This document shows positions 30,545 to 44,322 of a stretch of DNA of 64,000 bases, one piece after another. The stretch covers positions 1 through 64,000 of the forward strand of contig NW_025813795.1 in assembly GCF_021917145.1 (NCBI RefSeq). The letters are read 5' to 3'. Under the pieces are notes generated by a model. It was not told where the DNA came from, did no database searches, and was given only the letters and a program-made list of their open reading frames with translations. Source of the stretch: Hypomesus transpacificus. Lineage: Eukaryota; Chordata; Actinopteri; Osmeriformes; Osmeridae. Numbering within the stretch: the stretch's first letter is position 1; each line of letters starts with the position of its first letter. A program made the position numbers and the translations under genes.

Positions 30545-31600
30545 TGGTTCATTGGGATAGGACAGCCTTCTGGTCACCTACCCTAACCACAACCAAGTGA
30601 GAGTTAAAGCCTAAAACCTAACCGTGGCTGCCCTCCAGTCTACTTTGCTCTGGTTATTGGGCCACCTCACTGAGTCACCTATTCTAACCTCAACCAGTGG
30701 GAGATTATGCCTGAACACAACCGTCGCTTCCCTCTTGTGGGTTTAGCTCTGGTTATCAGGCCACCTCATTGAGTCACCTATTCTAACCTCAACCAGTGAG
30801 AGTCTATGCCTTAACATAACCCTTGCCTTCCCCTACTGGATGTGGCTCTGGTTACTGGGCCACCTCACTGAGTCACCTATTCTAACCTCAACCAGTGGGA
30901 GATCATGCCTGAACACAACCGTCGCTTCCCTCTTGTGGGTTTAGCTCTGGTTATCAGGCCACCTCATTGAGTCACCTATTCTAACCTCAACCAGTGAGAG
31001 TCTATGCCTTAACATAACCCTTGCCTTCCCCTACTGGATGTGGCTCTGGTTACTGGGCCACCTCACTGAGTCACCTATTCTAACCTCAACCAGTGGGAGA
31101 TCATGCCTGAACACAACCGTCGCTTCCCTCCTGTGGGTTTAGCTCTTGTTATTAGGCCACCACATTGAGTCACCTATTCTAACCTTAACCAGTGAGAGTC
31201 TACGCCTTTACGTAACCCTCGCCTTCCCCTACTGGATGTGGCTCTGGTTACTGGGCCACCTCACTGAGTCACCTATTCTAACCTCAACCAGTGGGAGATC
31301 ATGCCTGAACACAACCGTCGCTTCCCTCCTGTGGGTTTAGCTCTTGTTATTAGGCCACCACATTGAGTCACCTATTCTAACCTCAACCAGTGAGAGTCTA
31401 CGCCTCAACGTAACCCTCGCCTTCCCCTACTGGATGTGGCTCTGGTCACTGGGCCACCTCACTGAGTCACCTATTCTAACCTCAACCAGTGGGAGATCAT
31501 GCCTGAACACAACCCTCGCCTTCCCCTACTGGATGTGGCTCTTGTTATTGGGCCACCTCACTGAGTTACCTGCTCTAATCTCAACCTATTAGAGTTCTTA
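30545..31600 (+). repeat. 99-bp minisatellite, about 10-11 copies, alternating in a 198-bp higher-order pattern
   Basis: The phrase CTCTGGTTAT/C recurs exactly every 99 bases (30648, 30747, 30846, 30945, 31044, 31143, 31242, 31341, 31440, 31539). Two types alternate, one with CAGTGGGAGATCATGCC and one with CAGTGAGAGTCTA. Each repeat has CTATTCTAACCTCAACC, a telomere-like C-rich phrase. As 99 is a multiple of three, frames stay open through several copies; these are not taken as genes. Confidence 0.93.
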
Positions 31601-32642
31601 CCTGAGGTCAAAGAAGAATGTGATTAATAAGAAAAGACGCTCCGATCATGGTGTCACTTAACTGATACACACGCCCCCCTCGTACAACGGTTTAGTCTAA
31701 TTTTAGGTTATCGTGGGATCTTTTGGGATGTCCAGATGTGAAGATCGCTATACAACAAGGGTGACTCCCTTGCATCTCGGTTTCCCCACCATGGCTATCT
31801 GGCTGCACGACCCTCGGGTCAGCGCCGGGGTTAACACAGTTTAAGTTGAAGTCGTTCCAGCTCTGACCCTGCTCAATGAACTTGTCTGGTGGATTCGGAG
31901 ACGGCTATCCATGTGCTCGACCTATACTTATATGTTATGTTTTGTGTCTTATTTATATATTTATATTATCATTATCCCTCTGAGTGCTCATCACTCACCT
32001 TGTGTCGAGTGGCGAGCTTTTCAGGGGTAACCCGGCCTGGGTTCCCTTCGGGGTTCCTGGAGGGGCCTAGCCCCTATTCGGATGTGTTGGATGACTCAGC
32101 ATTGGCATAGCGAGCGCCAAAGTCCTGGGTCTAAGCGGGTCGAAGTACTGAACTGCTGGACCCGGGGGATTTTCAGACACAAAAACCTAACCCGCCAGAG
32201 CATACAAGGCTGTGATCTGAATACACATCAGGATGTCAACAATTTACCCGCTTGTTAGATTGGAACCACTGAATTGTTTGCACCGTCTCCCTCCACGAGC
32301 GATCTATTACCCCTTCATGCAACACTTCCTGGCAGGGCACTGGGATATGCCCTTCTTCATTTGTGCATGGCGCAACTCCAGTCAGAGACATGGAACTATG
32401 TGTGCTGAGACTTCCGTTTGGACATTATTGGGATGATATTGGCCGCATAATAGGTTGATGTTGCGAGGGCACGGGTTCTGGGAAGGATTTTGCCCGCATG
32501 TGACAACTCACAGCCATGTAAAAAACCACTCTTACCTGATTCTTGCGGTTTGACTAGGGACCCACCGGGCGGGCCTCCGGTTTTTTGATCTGGAACCTAG
32601 GTTATATATTAGGGCGATGAAATTTGGGTCATTTTAGCCTTA

Positions 32643-33105
32643 TTTAGACTTTTTTAGCTTAGCTTAGCCTAGCATGGTTAGCTTCGCTCTACCTGGCGTT
32701 TCACCCGTTCCATATTGTCCACTGGTTTTTAACTTGCGCAGACGGCTTTGTTAGCTTAGCTTAGCCTAGCATTGTTAGCCTAGCTTAGCATGGTTAGCTT
32801 CGCTCTGCGTGGCGTTTTACATTGTCCATTGGTTTCCAACTTGCGTAGACTGTGTTGTTAGCTTAGCCTAGCTTAGCATTGTTAGCTTAGCCCAGCATGG
32901 TTAGCTTCGCTCTGCGTGGCGTTTCATATTGTCCATTGGTTTCCAACTTGCGTAGACTGTGTTGTTAGCTTAGCCTAGCTTAGCATTGTTAGCTTAGCCC
33001 AGCATGGTTAGCTTCGCTCTGCGTGGCGTTTCATATTGTCTATTGGTTTCCAACTTGCGTAGACTGTTTTGTTAGCTTAGCCCAGCTTAGCATTATTAGC
33101 CCAGC
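32643..33105 (+). repeat. TAGC-rich minisatellite, four copies of 107-116 bp
   Basis: The phrase GCTTCGCTCT recurs at 32681, 32797, 32904 and 33011, each within runs of TTAGCTTAGCCTAGC and followed by GGCGTTT and ATTGTC. Copies of the block lie at 39532-39994 and 46421-46883. Confidence 0.9.
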
Positions 33106-34530
33106 TCGCGTATTGTCACGTTTATATTAGATTCCTAGCCATTCTTATTTGACTAGCACCCAGCTTGCGTTTTTGAGGCACTACAACCTGGTTCCACTTA
33201 TATGAGCCCCTAGGTTAGCCGAGCCCCCCTCGTTGGGGCGCTCCCATCCTGGTGGGCACTCTGGTTAGTTACCTTCGACCTCAGGCCATATCATCTCCGT
33301 CTCTCTGGCGTCCCGCACTGCAACCAGGATTAGGGGGACCCGCACACTAGTTGGGACTTTGGGCTCTCTCACATCATGGAGTGGGATCCCTCTCCCTGTG
33401 TTCAGTTGGTTCTTTAGGACCTGGTCTTTGTCACCCCTGTCAGGGTGTGCCTCCCCTGATGGATATGGGTGCTCTGATTGGGACTTCCCTTCTGCGCCTG
33501 ACTTGGACTGCATCGCCTTTTAGACACAAATAAGTTTGATGTGGAGCTCTCTGGGAGAAGAGACAACACTGTTGTTTTGGACTAACTAGCCTACCTTGAT
33601 CGCGTGCGCGCGTCGGGTACTTCTCCCCCAGATCTGGGTTCATGATGTCTAACTGTTCCTAATGTCCCCCGCATTTACGACATTCTCTCCAAGAAGACTG
33701 TGAATTTGTCTACTGGGGCATCGACTAATGGGCCTTACCAGGAAACATTTGGGGGGACCGCTTAGGGTGGTGTGAATTCAGTATGGGACCGGTTGGGCCC
33801 CCATCAGACTGTCTATGAAATGGTAGACCCTTATATCTAGTCCGCCACCACCAGTGGCCATCTTTTCAGCTATTTATCCCTCACCTGCCTCTTATCCTTA
33901 TCTTCACTACCATTAATGGACCCAGGATGTGTTGCATAGCGCTCAAAAAAGGCTCCCGCTTATTACCGACCTCGTCTGTCGGTTTATGGACCGGGAGCTT
34001 CCTGACATCTCCGCAACATTGTCAGAGGACATGATTCTATCAGCAAGTGGTCAACCTAGACAGCGGAACAACTCAACTTATTCCTGACTTATATGTAGAT
34101 CGTTTTAGCTGCTACTCCTTATTTGGTCCTCAAGCTCCTTCTCTGCATTCACATCCATGGACAATGAGGCCTGGACCGGTGACAGGGGCTCTTACAGTGT
34201 GCTGGCCATCCAGAGGTGTTCTTTTGTTACGTTCCCTTACTTCCACACGTGAAGACTGAGCCCCCACCGTGTTAACCCCCTCACCACATGTGTAGCAGAA
34301 TGAAGTGAAGCTACGGCCTACACTCTCACAATACACATCCCTGTACAACTGTTGAGTTGCGACCAGGTGACATCTCCCCACAGATAGTTTTACCGATGGC
34401 TTTGCCATTGAGTTACCTGTGGAGTGGCGCTCTGGCGCCTGTTTTATGTATACACAACACTTTATGTGTTCATCTTTCTGGAGGAATTATACTGAAGACC
34501 ATCATACAGCCTGGACCACAGCCTGTCACA
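33106..34530 (+). other. Unique part of the 6889-bp unit, nothing recognised
   Basis: No motif, RNA gene or convincing coding frame was found. Frames of 60-92 codons overlap each other on both strands. The same sequence is present at 39995-41419 and 46884-48308. Confidence 0.6.
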
Positions 34531-34539
34531 CGTATATGG

Positions 34540-34910
34540 ATTTTAACCTACTCTGTACTCTTAGAATCATGACCGTTCTGTCCATTGAGGCCTAGACCGG
34601 TGTCTCTGAGTTTATTTTGTTTACTGGCTAAAACCACAATCTCTGAACCGCCTGGACTCACTGCTTGGCACTTGGTACTGGGGAATATCGGATGTGACCT
34701 CAACCACTGCAGGCTGTAGTGGTCTGGGTGTTAATAATAATAATGTTATGGTTCAGAGCAGGGATATGCTTATGTGACATGATTTCTCGGTGGGACTGCT
34801 GGCTCGGGGCTTCTGGATTATGTTGGTCTTGACCTTTATGGTGATTCGGAGTCTGAGAACGGTTTTAATTACGTTTTGATCACCGCTCAGAAGAATTTTG
34901 TGCCATCCCT
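34540..34910 (+). repeat. Module shared by the 6889-bp and 2133-bp units
   Basis: The run from ACTCTGTACTC through TCCATTGAGGCCTA, CTGAACCGCCTGGACTCACTG, GGATGTGACCTCAACCACT and TCTGAGAACGGTTTTAATTA also occurs in order in the 2133-type unit (about 26995-27475), with substitutions and small gaps. It recurs at about 41429 and 48318; the first 6889-bp copy starts within it at 27742. It joins two otherwise different families and may be a common terminal or regulatory module. Confidence 0.75.
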
Positions 34911-36647
34911 GGACATCTTGGAGTTCCATTTTTCCTCTGAACGTTTGGACCAGTTTATCAACCCTAAAGGATTAGATTATCAATTATTAATATTTAATAT
35001 TTCTTATCAATAGGGATAATATTACTTTACTGTTTATATTCACATTCCACTCCAGTAATTTATAATAGAATAGTTTTATTAACCTTAATATTTATATTCC
35101 TACATTAAGAATGTATCCTCTCTTCTCATTCAAGGCCTTATATTATTCTCTATAATTTATACATAACCTATTTTTGTGGTGATATCTCTCTGATTTCACA
35201 CTTGGCCTCCCCCATAAACTCCCTTTGCCTGTTTCACCAAGTGGTCTGGCCCTTTAAAGTTCACTGCCTAATATAATTTATGCGCCTGTGCCTACACTCT
35301 GTTGTGGTGATCACGGACGCGCAGGGCCTTTCTGGAATTCCCCTCAGTGACGTCACTACAGCAGCTCGCCCTTCTGCAGCAGCTCGTTTGTCTGCGCCAG
35401 CTAATCTTTTTTGCACATGACTGTGCGGACTAATTAGATACTTTTTCAAAACGTGATTGTTTTTTCCCTTACACCCTGAGGACTATACTTCACTACCTGC
35501 CTCCGTTTTGGATTTTTCCCATCTTAAAGTCTCCGTTTTCCTCTACTGAACGGCGCTGCTAGTTTTGCAAGGTTTGTTTACATCTGACTTGGCTGCACGT
35601 CCCGGTACACCACGTCAATCACAGACCTTACACTTTAATGGCTAGTGACGAGGCTTGGAGATCTCTCCCCATGTCCTCTCTCCTAAAACTTTTTTCTTCA
35701 CCGTCACTACTGCTTCAGTAATAAGCCTGGGTGTTCGTGTGCTACTGTGACTGCCGACCGGAGCTGCGTGACCGTAAGACCATTTCCAACCCTTCAATAA
35801 TAATAATAATAATAATAATTTTTCCAACCTGTTGTTGCTGCTTATAAACGGTTTATCTAGTTTTTTATCTAACTAATAACCTGTTTCTTGGTCATATTTA
35901 GTACCATGCTTGGGACACATGTGTGCTAGCTGACCTGTTGCTAACTAGCCTGCTAGCCTTTTGCACATGTCTGCACCTGCTGCTACCACGCGCTGCCAGC
36001 ATCCATCTTAGGATTTCCCATCTCATCTTCACTCCTCCATCTTCTGGGGCCATATGTAAGTTTTTCTCTTTGAGTTTAGTTTAATATATTGATTAAATAG
36101 GGCACGTCTATTATTAACTCAGGCCTACCACCTCATGCTCATACCCCACGTGTTTGCATGAACTGCTGATAGTGTGTATGCATGACGATACTGCATGTCT
36201 TGGTATTCATAAGTATGCATGCATATGATGTACTGTCTCCCTCTTTTGATCTCTCCCATCTTCCCCTTCCATTCCATGCTGACACATACACAATCCTTAT
36301 TGTGCACAAGCACACACACATAATTTCAGGCACAACCGTCCTTCATCCTCCACACGCACACACACATTTTGTATACCTCCGTGCATTAACACACGCACAC
36401 TCTCTCACACATACACGCGCGCGCACACACACAGTGTCTCCCTCTCTCTACCATTCTCTACTGGTCTATTTCTCTCTCTCTCCTACTCTGTGCACATACA
36501 GATTTTAGGCTTCTCTGTGCATTCAACACACACACATTCCCTCCCCCCGCCCCCCTCCTTCCACAGGTTTTTCTGGACCCCCTTTCACTAATCCTAACCC
36601 ACACTTCTTCTTTCACAGATTTTGCTCACTCTTGGTGCACACACAGG

Positions 36648-36687
<40 letters not shown>

Positions 36688-36868
36688 GCACGCCCTCCCT
36701 ATCTCTCTCTCTCTTGCTGTCATCTTTTCCCTAGACAATAATTCTAAATACCGCTTCTGGTGGGCTGTCAGTCGGGCACCGGGGTGACCACCATCCTCCT
36801 TCTTTGGTGCAGCCTCGAGGTCCTCTGAGAGTTCGTAGCCTAGGAGGGCCCTGGTTCCTGCTCATCTC

Positions 36869-36925
36869 TTAACATCGTCACCTGACGAGTCCTGCGAGAG
36901 GACGAAACCGGTCGTGGCCAGTTAG
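36869..36925 (+). ncRNA. Hammerhead ribozyme, 6889-bp unit copy 2
   Basis: Same sequence as 29980-30036; predicted cleavage after C36913. Confidence 0.88.
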
Positions 36926-37433
36926 GACCCCGTATATCCCTGTTTAACTTTTGGCATGGGCCAGCAGGAGGCACCGCCCGGGGAATGGAGTCCTGCGTTT
37001 TTGACTACAACTTTCATTTGCTTCTACGGAAGCGCCTCTCTGTGTCTCTCTCTCACCCCACTCTCTCACACGTGCATCACCTGTCTCCCATCATAATTAT
37101 CTGTATGGCTTTATTTTCACTGCACTCACGTGCGATGAGGATAGGGCTATGACACTCATGTGTCTTGTCTGTTAACCCCTTCCTTCCACAGCCCTGCATT
37201 TCCCTGGGGCCCCTCCCTACATCTGCACTCGGGATTGGTATAGCTTCTTAACTTTACAGGCAGGCCCTTTTTAGCTTTCCAGATTAAGTTAGCTGCCCGA
37301 TCCAGGTATGACACGCACTCACACACTCAGTTGCACCATACATGTCCACACAGGCCTGTTCTTTTCTATCTCTCCTGCGTTCCTCGGGCTCCGCTTACCT
37401 AAACCCAACCGTTATTAATAGGCTTACCTACCG

Positions 37434-38489
37434 TGGTTCATTGGGATAGGACAGCCTTCTGGTCACCTACCCTAACCACAACCAAGTGAGAGTTAAAGCC
37501 TAAAACCTAACCGTGGCTGCCCTCCAGTCTACTTTGCTCTGGTTATTGGGCCACCTCACTGAGTCACCTATTCTAACCTCAACCAGTGGGAGATTATGCC
37601 TGAACACAACCGTCGCTTCCCTCTTGTGGGTTTAGCTCTGGTTATCAGGCCACCTCATTGAGTCACCTATTCTAACCTCAACCAGTGAGAGTCTATGCCT
37701 TAACATAACCCTTGCCTTCCCCTACTGGATGTGGCTCTGGTTACTGGGCCACCTCACTGAGTCACCTATTCTAACCTCAACCAGTGGGAGATCATGCCTG
37801 AACACAACCGTCGCTTCCCTCTTGTGGGTTTAGCTCTGGTTATCAGGCCACCTCATTGAGTCACCTATTCTAACCTCAACCAGTGAGAGTCTATGCCTTA
37901 ACATAACCCTTGCCTTCCCCTACTGGATGTGGCTCTGGTTACTGGGCCACCTCACTGAGTCACCTATTCTAACCTCAACCAGTGGGAGATCATGCCTGAA
38001 CACAACCGTCGCTTCCCTCCTGTGGGTTTAGCTCTTGTTATTAGGCCACCACATTGAGTCACCTATTCTAACCTTAACCAGTGAGAGTCTACGCCTTTAC
38101 GTAACCCTCGCCTTCCCCTACTGGATGTGGCTCTGGTTACTGGGCCACCTCACTGAGTCACCTATTCTAACCTCAACCAGTGGGAGATCATGCCTGAACA
38201 CAACCGTCGCTTCCCTCCTGTGGGTTTAGCTCTTGTTATTAGGCCACCACATTGAGTCACCTATTCTAACCTCAACCAGTGAGAGTCTACGCCTCAACGT
38301 AACCCTCGCCTTCCCCTACTGGATGTGGCTCTGGTCACTGGGCCACCTCACTGAGTCACCTATTCTAACCTCAACCAGTGGGAGATCATGCCTGAACACA
38401 ACCCTCGCCTTCCCCTACTGGATGTGGCTCTTGTTATTGGGCCACCTCACTGAGTTACCTGCTCTAATCTCAACCTATTAGAGTTCTTA
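37434..38489 (+). repeat. 99-bp minisatellite, 6889-bp unit copy 2
   Basis: Same as 30545-31600. Confidence 0.93.
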
Positions 38490-41400
38490 CCTGAGGTCAA
38501 AGAAGAATGTGATTAATAAGAAAAGACGCTCCGATCATGGTGTCACTTAACTGATACACACGCCCCCCTCGTACAACGGTTTAGTCTAATTTTAGGTTAT
38601 CGTGGGATCTTTTGGGATGTCCAGATGTGAAGATCGCTATACAACAAGGGTGACTCCCTTGCATCTCGGTTTCCCCACCATGGCTATCTGGCTGCACGAC
38701 CCTCGGGTCAGCGCCGGGGTTAACACAGTTTAAGTTGAAGTCGTTCCAGCTCTGACCCTGCTCAATGAACTTGTCTGGTGGATTCGGAGACGGCTATCCA
38801 TGTGCTCGACCTATACTTATATGTTATGTTTTGTGTCTTATTTATATATTTATATTATCATTATCCCTCTGAGTGCTCATCACTCACCTTGTGTCGAGTG
38901 GCGAGCTTTTCAGGGGTAACCCGGCCTGGGTTCCCTTCGGGGTTCCTGGAGGGGCCTAGCCCCTATTCGGATGTGTTGGATGACTCAGCATTGGCATAGC
39001 GAGCGCCAAAGTCCTGGGTCTAAGCGGGTCGAAGTACTGAACTGCTGGACCCGGGGGATTTTCAGACACAAAAACCTAACCCGCCAGAGCATACAAGGCT
39101 GTGATCTGAATACACATCAGGATGTCAACAATTTACCCGCTTGTTAGATTGGAACCACTGAATTGTTTGCACCGTCTCCCTCCACGAGCGATCTATTACC
39201 CCTTCATGCAACACTTCCTGGCAGGGCACTGGGATATGCCCTTCTTCATTTGTGCATGGCGCAACTCCAGTCAGAGACATGGAACTATGTGTGCTGAGAC
39301 TTCCGTTTGGACATTATTGGGATGATATTGGCCGCATAATAGGTTGATGTTGCGAGGGCACGGGTTCTGGGAAGGATTTTGCCCGCATGTGACAACTCAC
39401 AGCCATGTAAAAAACCACTCTTACCTGATTCTTGCGGTTTGACTAGGGACCCACCGGGCGGGCCTCCGGTTTTTTGATCTGGAACCTAGGTTATATATTA
39501 GGGCGATGAAATTTGGGTCATTTTAGCCTTATTTAGACTTTTTTAGCTTAGCTTAGCCTAGCATGGTTAGCTTCGCTCTACCTGGCGTTTCACCCGTTCC
39601 ATATTGTCCACTGGTTTTTAACTTGCGCAGACGGCTTTGTTAGCTTAGCTTAGCCTAGCATTGTTAGCCTAGCTTAGCATGGTTAGCTTCGCTCTGCGTG
39701 GCGTTTTACATTGTCCATTGGTTTCCAACTTGCGTAGACTGTGTTGTTAGCTTAGCCTAGCTTAGCATTGTTAGCTTAGCCCAGCATGGTTAGCTTCGCT
39801 CTGCGTGGCGTTTCATATTGTCCATTGGTTTCCAACTTGCGTAGACTGTGTTGTTAGCTTAGCCTAGCTTAGCATTGTTAGCTTAGCCCAGCATGGTTAG
39901 CTTCGCTCTGCGTGGCGTTTCATATTGTCTATTGGTTTCCAACTTGCGTAGACTGTTTTGTTAGCTTAGCCCAGCTTAGCATTATTAGCCCAGCTCGCGT
40001 ATTGTCACGTTTATATTAGATTCCTAGCCATTCTTATTTGACTAGCACCCAGCTTGCGTTTTTGAGGCACTACAACCTGGTTCCACTTATATGAGCCCCT
40101 AGGTTAGCCGAGCCCCCCTCGTTGGGGCGCTCCCATCCTGGTGGGCACTCTGGTTAGTTACCTTCGACCTCAGGCCATATCATCTCCGTCTCTCTGGCGT
40201 CCCGCACTGCAACCAGGATTAGGGGGACCCGCACACTAGTTGGGACTTTGGGCTCTCTCACATCATGGAGTGGGATCCCTCTCCCTGTGTTCAGTTGGTT
40301 CTTTAGGACCTGGTCTTTGTCACCCCTGTCAGGGTGTGCCTCCCCTGATGGATATGGGTGCTCTGATTGGGACTTCCCTTCTGCGCCTGACTTGGACTGC
40401 ATCGCCTTTTAGACACAAATAAGTTTGATGTGGAGCTCTCTGGGAGAAGAGACAACACTGTTGTTTTGGACTAACTAGCCTACCTTGATCGCGTGCGCGC
40501 GTCGGGTACTTCTCCCCCAGATCTGGGTTCATGATGTCTAACTGTTCCTAATGTCCCCCGCATTTACGACATTCTCTCCAAGAAGACTGTGAATTTGTCT
40601 ACTGGGGCATCGACTAATGGGCCTTACCAGGAAACATTTGGGGGGACCGCTTAGGGTGGTGTGAATTCAGTATGGGACCGGTTGGGCCCCCATCAGACTG
40701 TCTATGAAATGGTAGACCCTTATATCTAGTCCGCCACCACCAGTGGCCATCTTTTCAGCTATTTATCCCTCACCTGCCTCTTATCCTTATCTTCACTACC
40801 ATTAATGGACCCAGGATGTGTTGCATAGCGCTCAAAAAAGGCTCCCGCTTATTACCGACCTCGTCTGTCGGTTTATGGACCGGGAGCTTCCTGACATCTC
40901 CGCAACATTGTCAGAGGACATGATTCTATCAGCAAGTGGTCAACCTAGACAGCGGAACAACTCAACTTATTCCTGACTTATATGTAGATCGTTTTAGCTG
41001 CTACTCCTTATTTGGTCCTCAAGCTCCTTCTCTGCATTCACATCCATGGACAATGAGGCCTGGACCGGTGACAGGGGCTCTTACAGTGTGCTGGCCATCC
41101 AGAGGTGTTCTTTTGTTACGTTCCCTTACTTCCACACGTGAAGACTGAGCCCCCACCGTGTTAACCCCCTCACCACATGTGTAGCAGAATGAAGTGAAGC
41201 TACGGCCTACACTCTCACAATACACATCCCTGTACAACTGTTGAGTTGCGACCAGGTGACATCTCCCCACAGATAGTTTTACCGATGGCTTTGCCATTGA
41301 GTTACCTGTGGAGTGGCGCTCTGGCGCCTGTTTTATGTATACACAACACTTTATGTGTTCATCTTTCTGGAGGAATTATACTGAAGACCATCATACAGCC

Positions 41401-43536
41401 TGGACCACAGCCTGTCACACGTATATGGATTTTAACCTACTCTGTACTCTTAGAATCATGACCGTTCTGTCCATTGAGGCCTAGACCGGTGTCTCTGAGT
41501 TTATTTTGTTTACTGGCTAAAACCACAATCTCTGAACCGCCTGGACTCACTGCTTGGCACTTGGTACTGGGGAATATCGGATGTGACCTCAACCACTGCA
41601 GGCTGTAGTGGTCTGGGTGTTAATAATAATAATGTTATGGTTCAGAGCAGGGATATGCTTATGTGACATGATTTCTCGGTGGGACTGCTGGCTCGGGGCT
41701 TCTGGATTATGTTGGTCTTGACCTTTATGGTGATTCGGAGTCTGAGAACGGTTTTAATTACGTTTTGATCACCGCTCAGAAGAATTTTGTGCCATCCCTG
41801 GACATCTTGGAGTTCCATTTTTCCTCTGAACGTTTGGACCAGTTTATCAACCCTAAAGGATTAGATTATCAATTATTAATATTTAATATTTCTTATCAAT
41901 AGGGATAATATTACTTTACTGTTTATATTCACATTCCACTCCAGTAATTTATAATAGAATAGTTTTATTAACCTTAATATTTATATTCCTACATTAAGAA
42001 TGTATCCTCTCTTCTCATTCAAGGCCTTATATTATTCTCTATAATTTATACATAACCTATTTTTGTGGTGATATCTCTCTGATTTCACACTTGGCCTCCC
42101 CCATAAACTCCCTTTGCCTGTTTCACCAAGTGGTCTGGCCCTTTAAAGTTCACTGCCTAATATAATTTATGCGCCTGTGCCTACACTCTGTTGTGGTGAT
42201 CACGGACGCGCAGGGCCTTTCTGGAATTCCCCTCAGTGACGTCACTACAGCAGCTCGCCCTTCTGCAGCAGCTCGTTTGTCTGCGCCAGCTAATCTTTTT
42301 TGCACATGACTGTGCGGACTAATTAGATACTTTTTCAAAACGTGATTGTTTTTTCCCTTACACCCTGAGGACTATACTTCACTACCTGCCTCCGTTTTGG
42401 ATTTTTCCCATCTTAAAGTCTCCGTTTTCCTCTACTGAACGGCGCTGCTAGTTTTGCAAGGTTTGTTTACATCTGACTTGGCTGCACGTCCCGGTACACC
42501 ACGTCAATCACAGACCTTACACTTTAATGGCTAGTGACGAGGCTTGGAGATCTCTCCCCATGTCCTCTCTCCTAAAACTTTTTTCTTCACCGTCACTACT
42601 GCTTCAGTAATAAGCCTGGGTGTTCGTGTGCTACTGTGACTGCCGACCGGAGCTGCGTGACCGTAAGACCATTTCCAACCCTTCAATAATAATAATAATA
42701 ATAATAATTTTTCCAACCTGTTGTTGCTGCTTATAAACGGTTTATCTAGTTTTTTATCTAACTAATAACCTGTTTCTTGGTCATATTTAGTACCATGCTT
42801 GGGACACATGTGTGCTAGCTGACCTGTTGCTAACTAGCCTGCTAGCCTTTTGCACATGTCTGCACCTGCTGCTACCACGCGCTGCCAGCATCCATCTTAG
42901 GATTTCCCATCTCATCTTCACTCCTCCATCTTCTGGGGCCATATGTAAGTTTTTCTCTTTGAGTTTAGTTTAATATATTGATTAAATAGGGCACGTCTAT
43001 TATTAACTCAGGCCTACCACCTCATGCTCATACCCCACGTGTTTGCATGAACTGCTGATAGTGTGTATGCATGACGATACTGCATGTCTTGGTATTCATA
43101 AGTATGCATGCATATGATGTACTGTCTCCCTCTTTTGATCTCTCCCATCTTCCCCTTCCATTCCATGCTGACACATACACAATCCTTATTGTGCACAAGC
43201 ACACACACATAATTTCAGGCACAACCGTCCTTCATCCTCCACACGCACACACACATTTTGTATACCTCCGTGCATTAACACACGCACACTCTCTCACACA
43301 TACACGCGCGCGCACACACACAGTGTCTCCCTCTCTCTACCATTCTCTACTGGTCTATTTCTCTCTCTCTCCTACTCTGTGCACATACAGATTTTAGGCT
43401 TCTCTGTGCATTCAACACACACACATTCCCTCCCCCCGCCCCCCTCCTTCCACAGGTTTTTCTGGACCCCCTTTCACTAATCCTAACCCACACTTCTTCT
43501 TTCACAGATTTTGCTCACTCTTGGTGCACACACAGG

Positions 43537-43576
<40 letters not shown>

Positions 43577-43757
43577 GCACGCCCTCCCTATCTCTCTCTC
43601 TCTTGCTGTCATCTTTTCCCTAGACAATAATTCTAAATACCGCTTCTGGTGGGCTGTCAGTCGGGCACCGGGGTGACCACCATCCTCCTTCTTTGGTGCA
43701 GCCTCGAGGTCCTCTGAGAGTTCGTAGCCTAGGAGGGCCCTGGTTCCTGCTCATCTC

Positions 43758-43814
43758 TTAACATCGTCACCTGACGAGTCCTGCGAGAGGACGAAACCGG
43801 TCGTGGCCAGTTAG
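43758..43814 (+). ncRNA. Hammerhead ribozyme, 6889-bp unit copy 3
   Basis: Same sequence as 29980-30036; predicted cleavage after C43802. Confidence 0.88.
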
Positions 43815-44322
43815 GACCCCGTATATCCCTGTTTAACTTTTGGCATGGGCCAGCAGGAGGCACCGCCCGGGGAATGGAGTCCTGCGTTTTTGACTACAAC
43901 TTTCATTTGCTTCTACGGAAGCGCCTCTCTGTGTCTCTCTCTCACCCCACTCTCTCACACGTGCATCACCTGTCTCCCATCATAATTATCTGTATGGCTT
44001 TATTTTCACTGCACTCACGTGCGATGAGGATAGGGCTATGACACTCATGTGTCTTGTCTGTTAACCCCTTCCTTCCACAGCCCTGCATTTCCCTGGGGCC
44101 CCTCCCTACATCTGCACTCGGGATTGGTATAGCTTCTTAACTTTACAGGCAGGCCCTTTTTAGCTTTCCAGATTAAGTTAGCTGCCCGATCCAGGTATGA
44201 CACGCACTCACACACTCAGTTGCACCATACATGTCCACACAGGCCTGTTCTTTTCTATCTCTCCTGCGTTCCTCGGGCTCCGCTTACCTAAACCCAACCG
44301 TTATTAATAGGCTTACCTACCG

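Noticed and set aside
30545-31600. CRISPR-like regular array
   Set aside because: The 99-bp units are repeats throughout, without unique spacers, and the DNA is eukaryotic.
28372-34572. Some twenty frames of 60-108 codons in the 6889-bp unit
   Set aside because: They overlap on both strands, have repeat-driven or random composition, and show no motif. Identity between copies reflects the tandem array, not selection.
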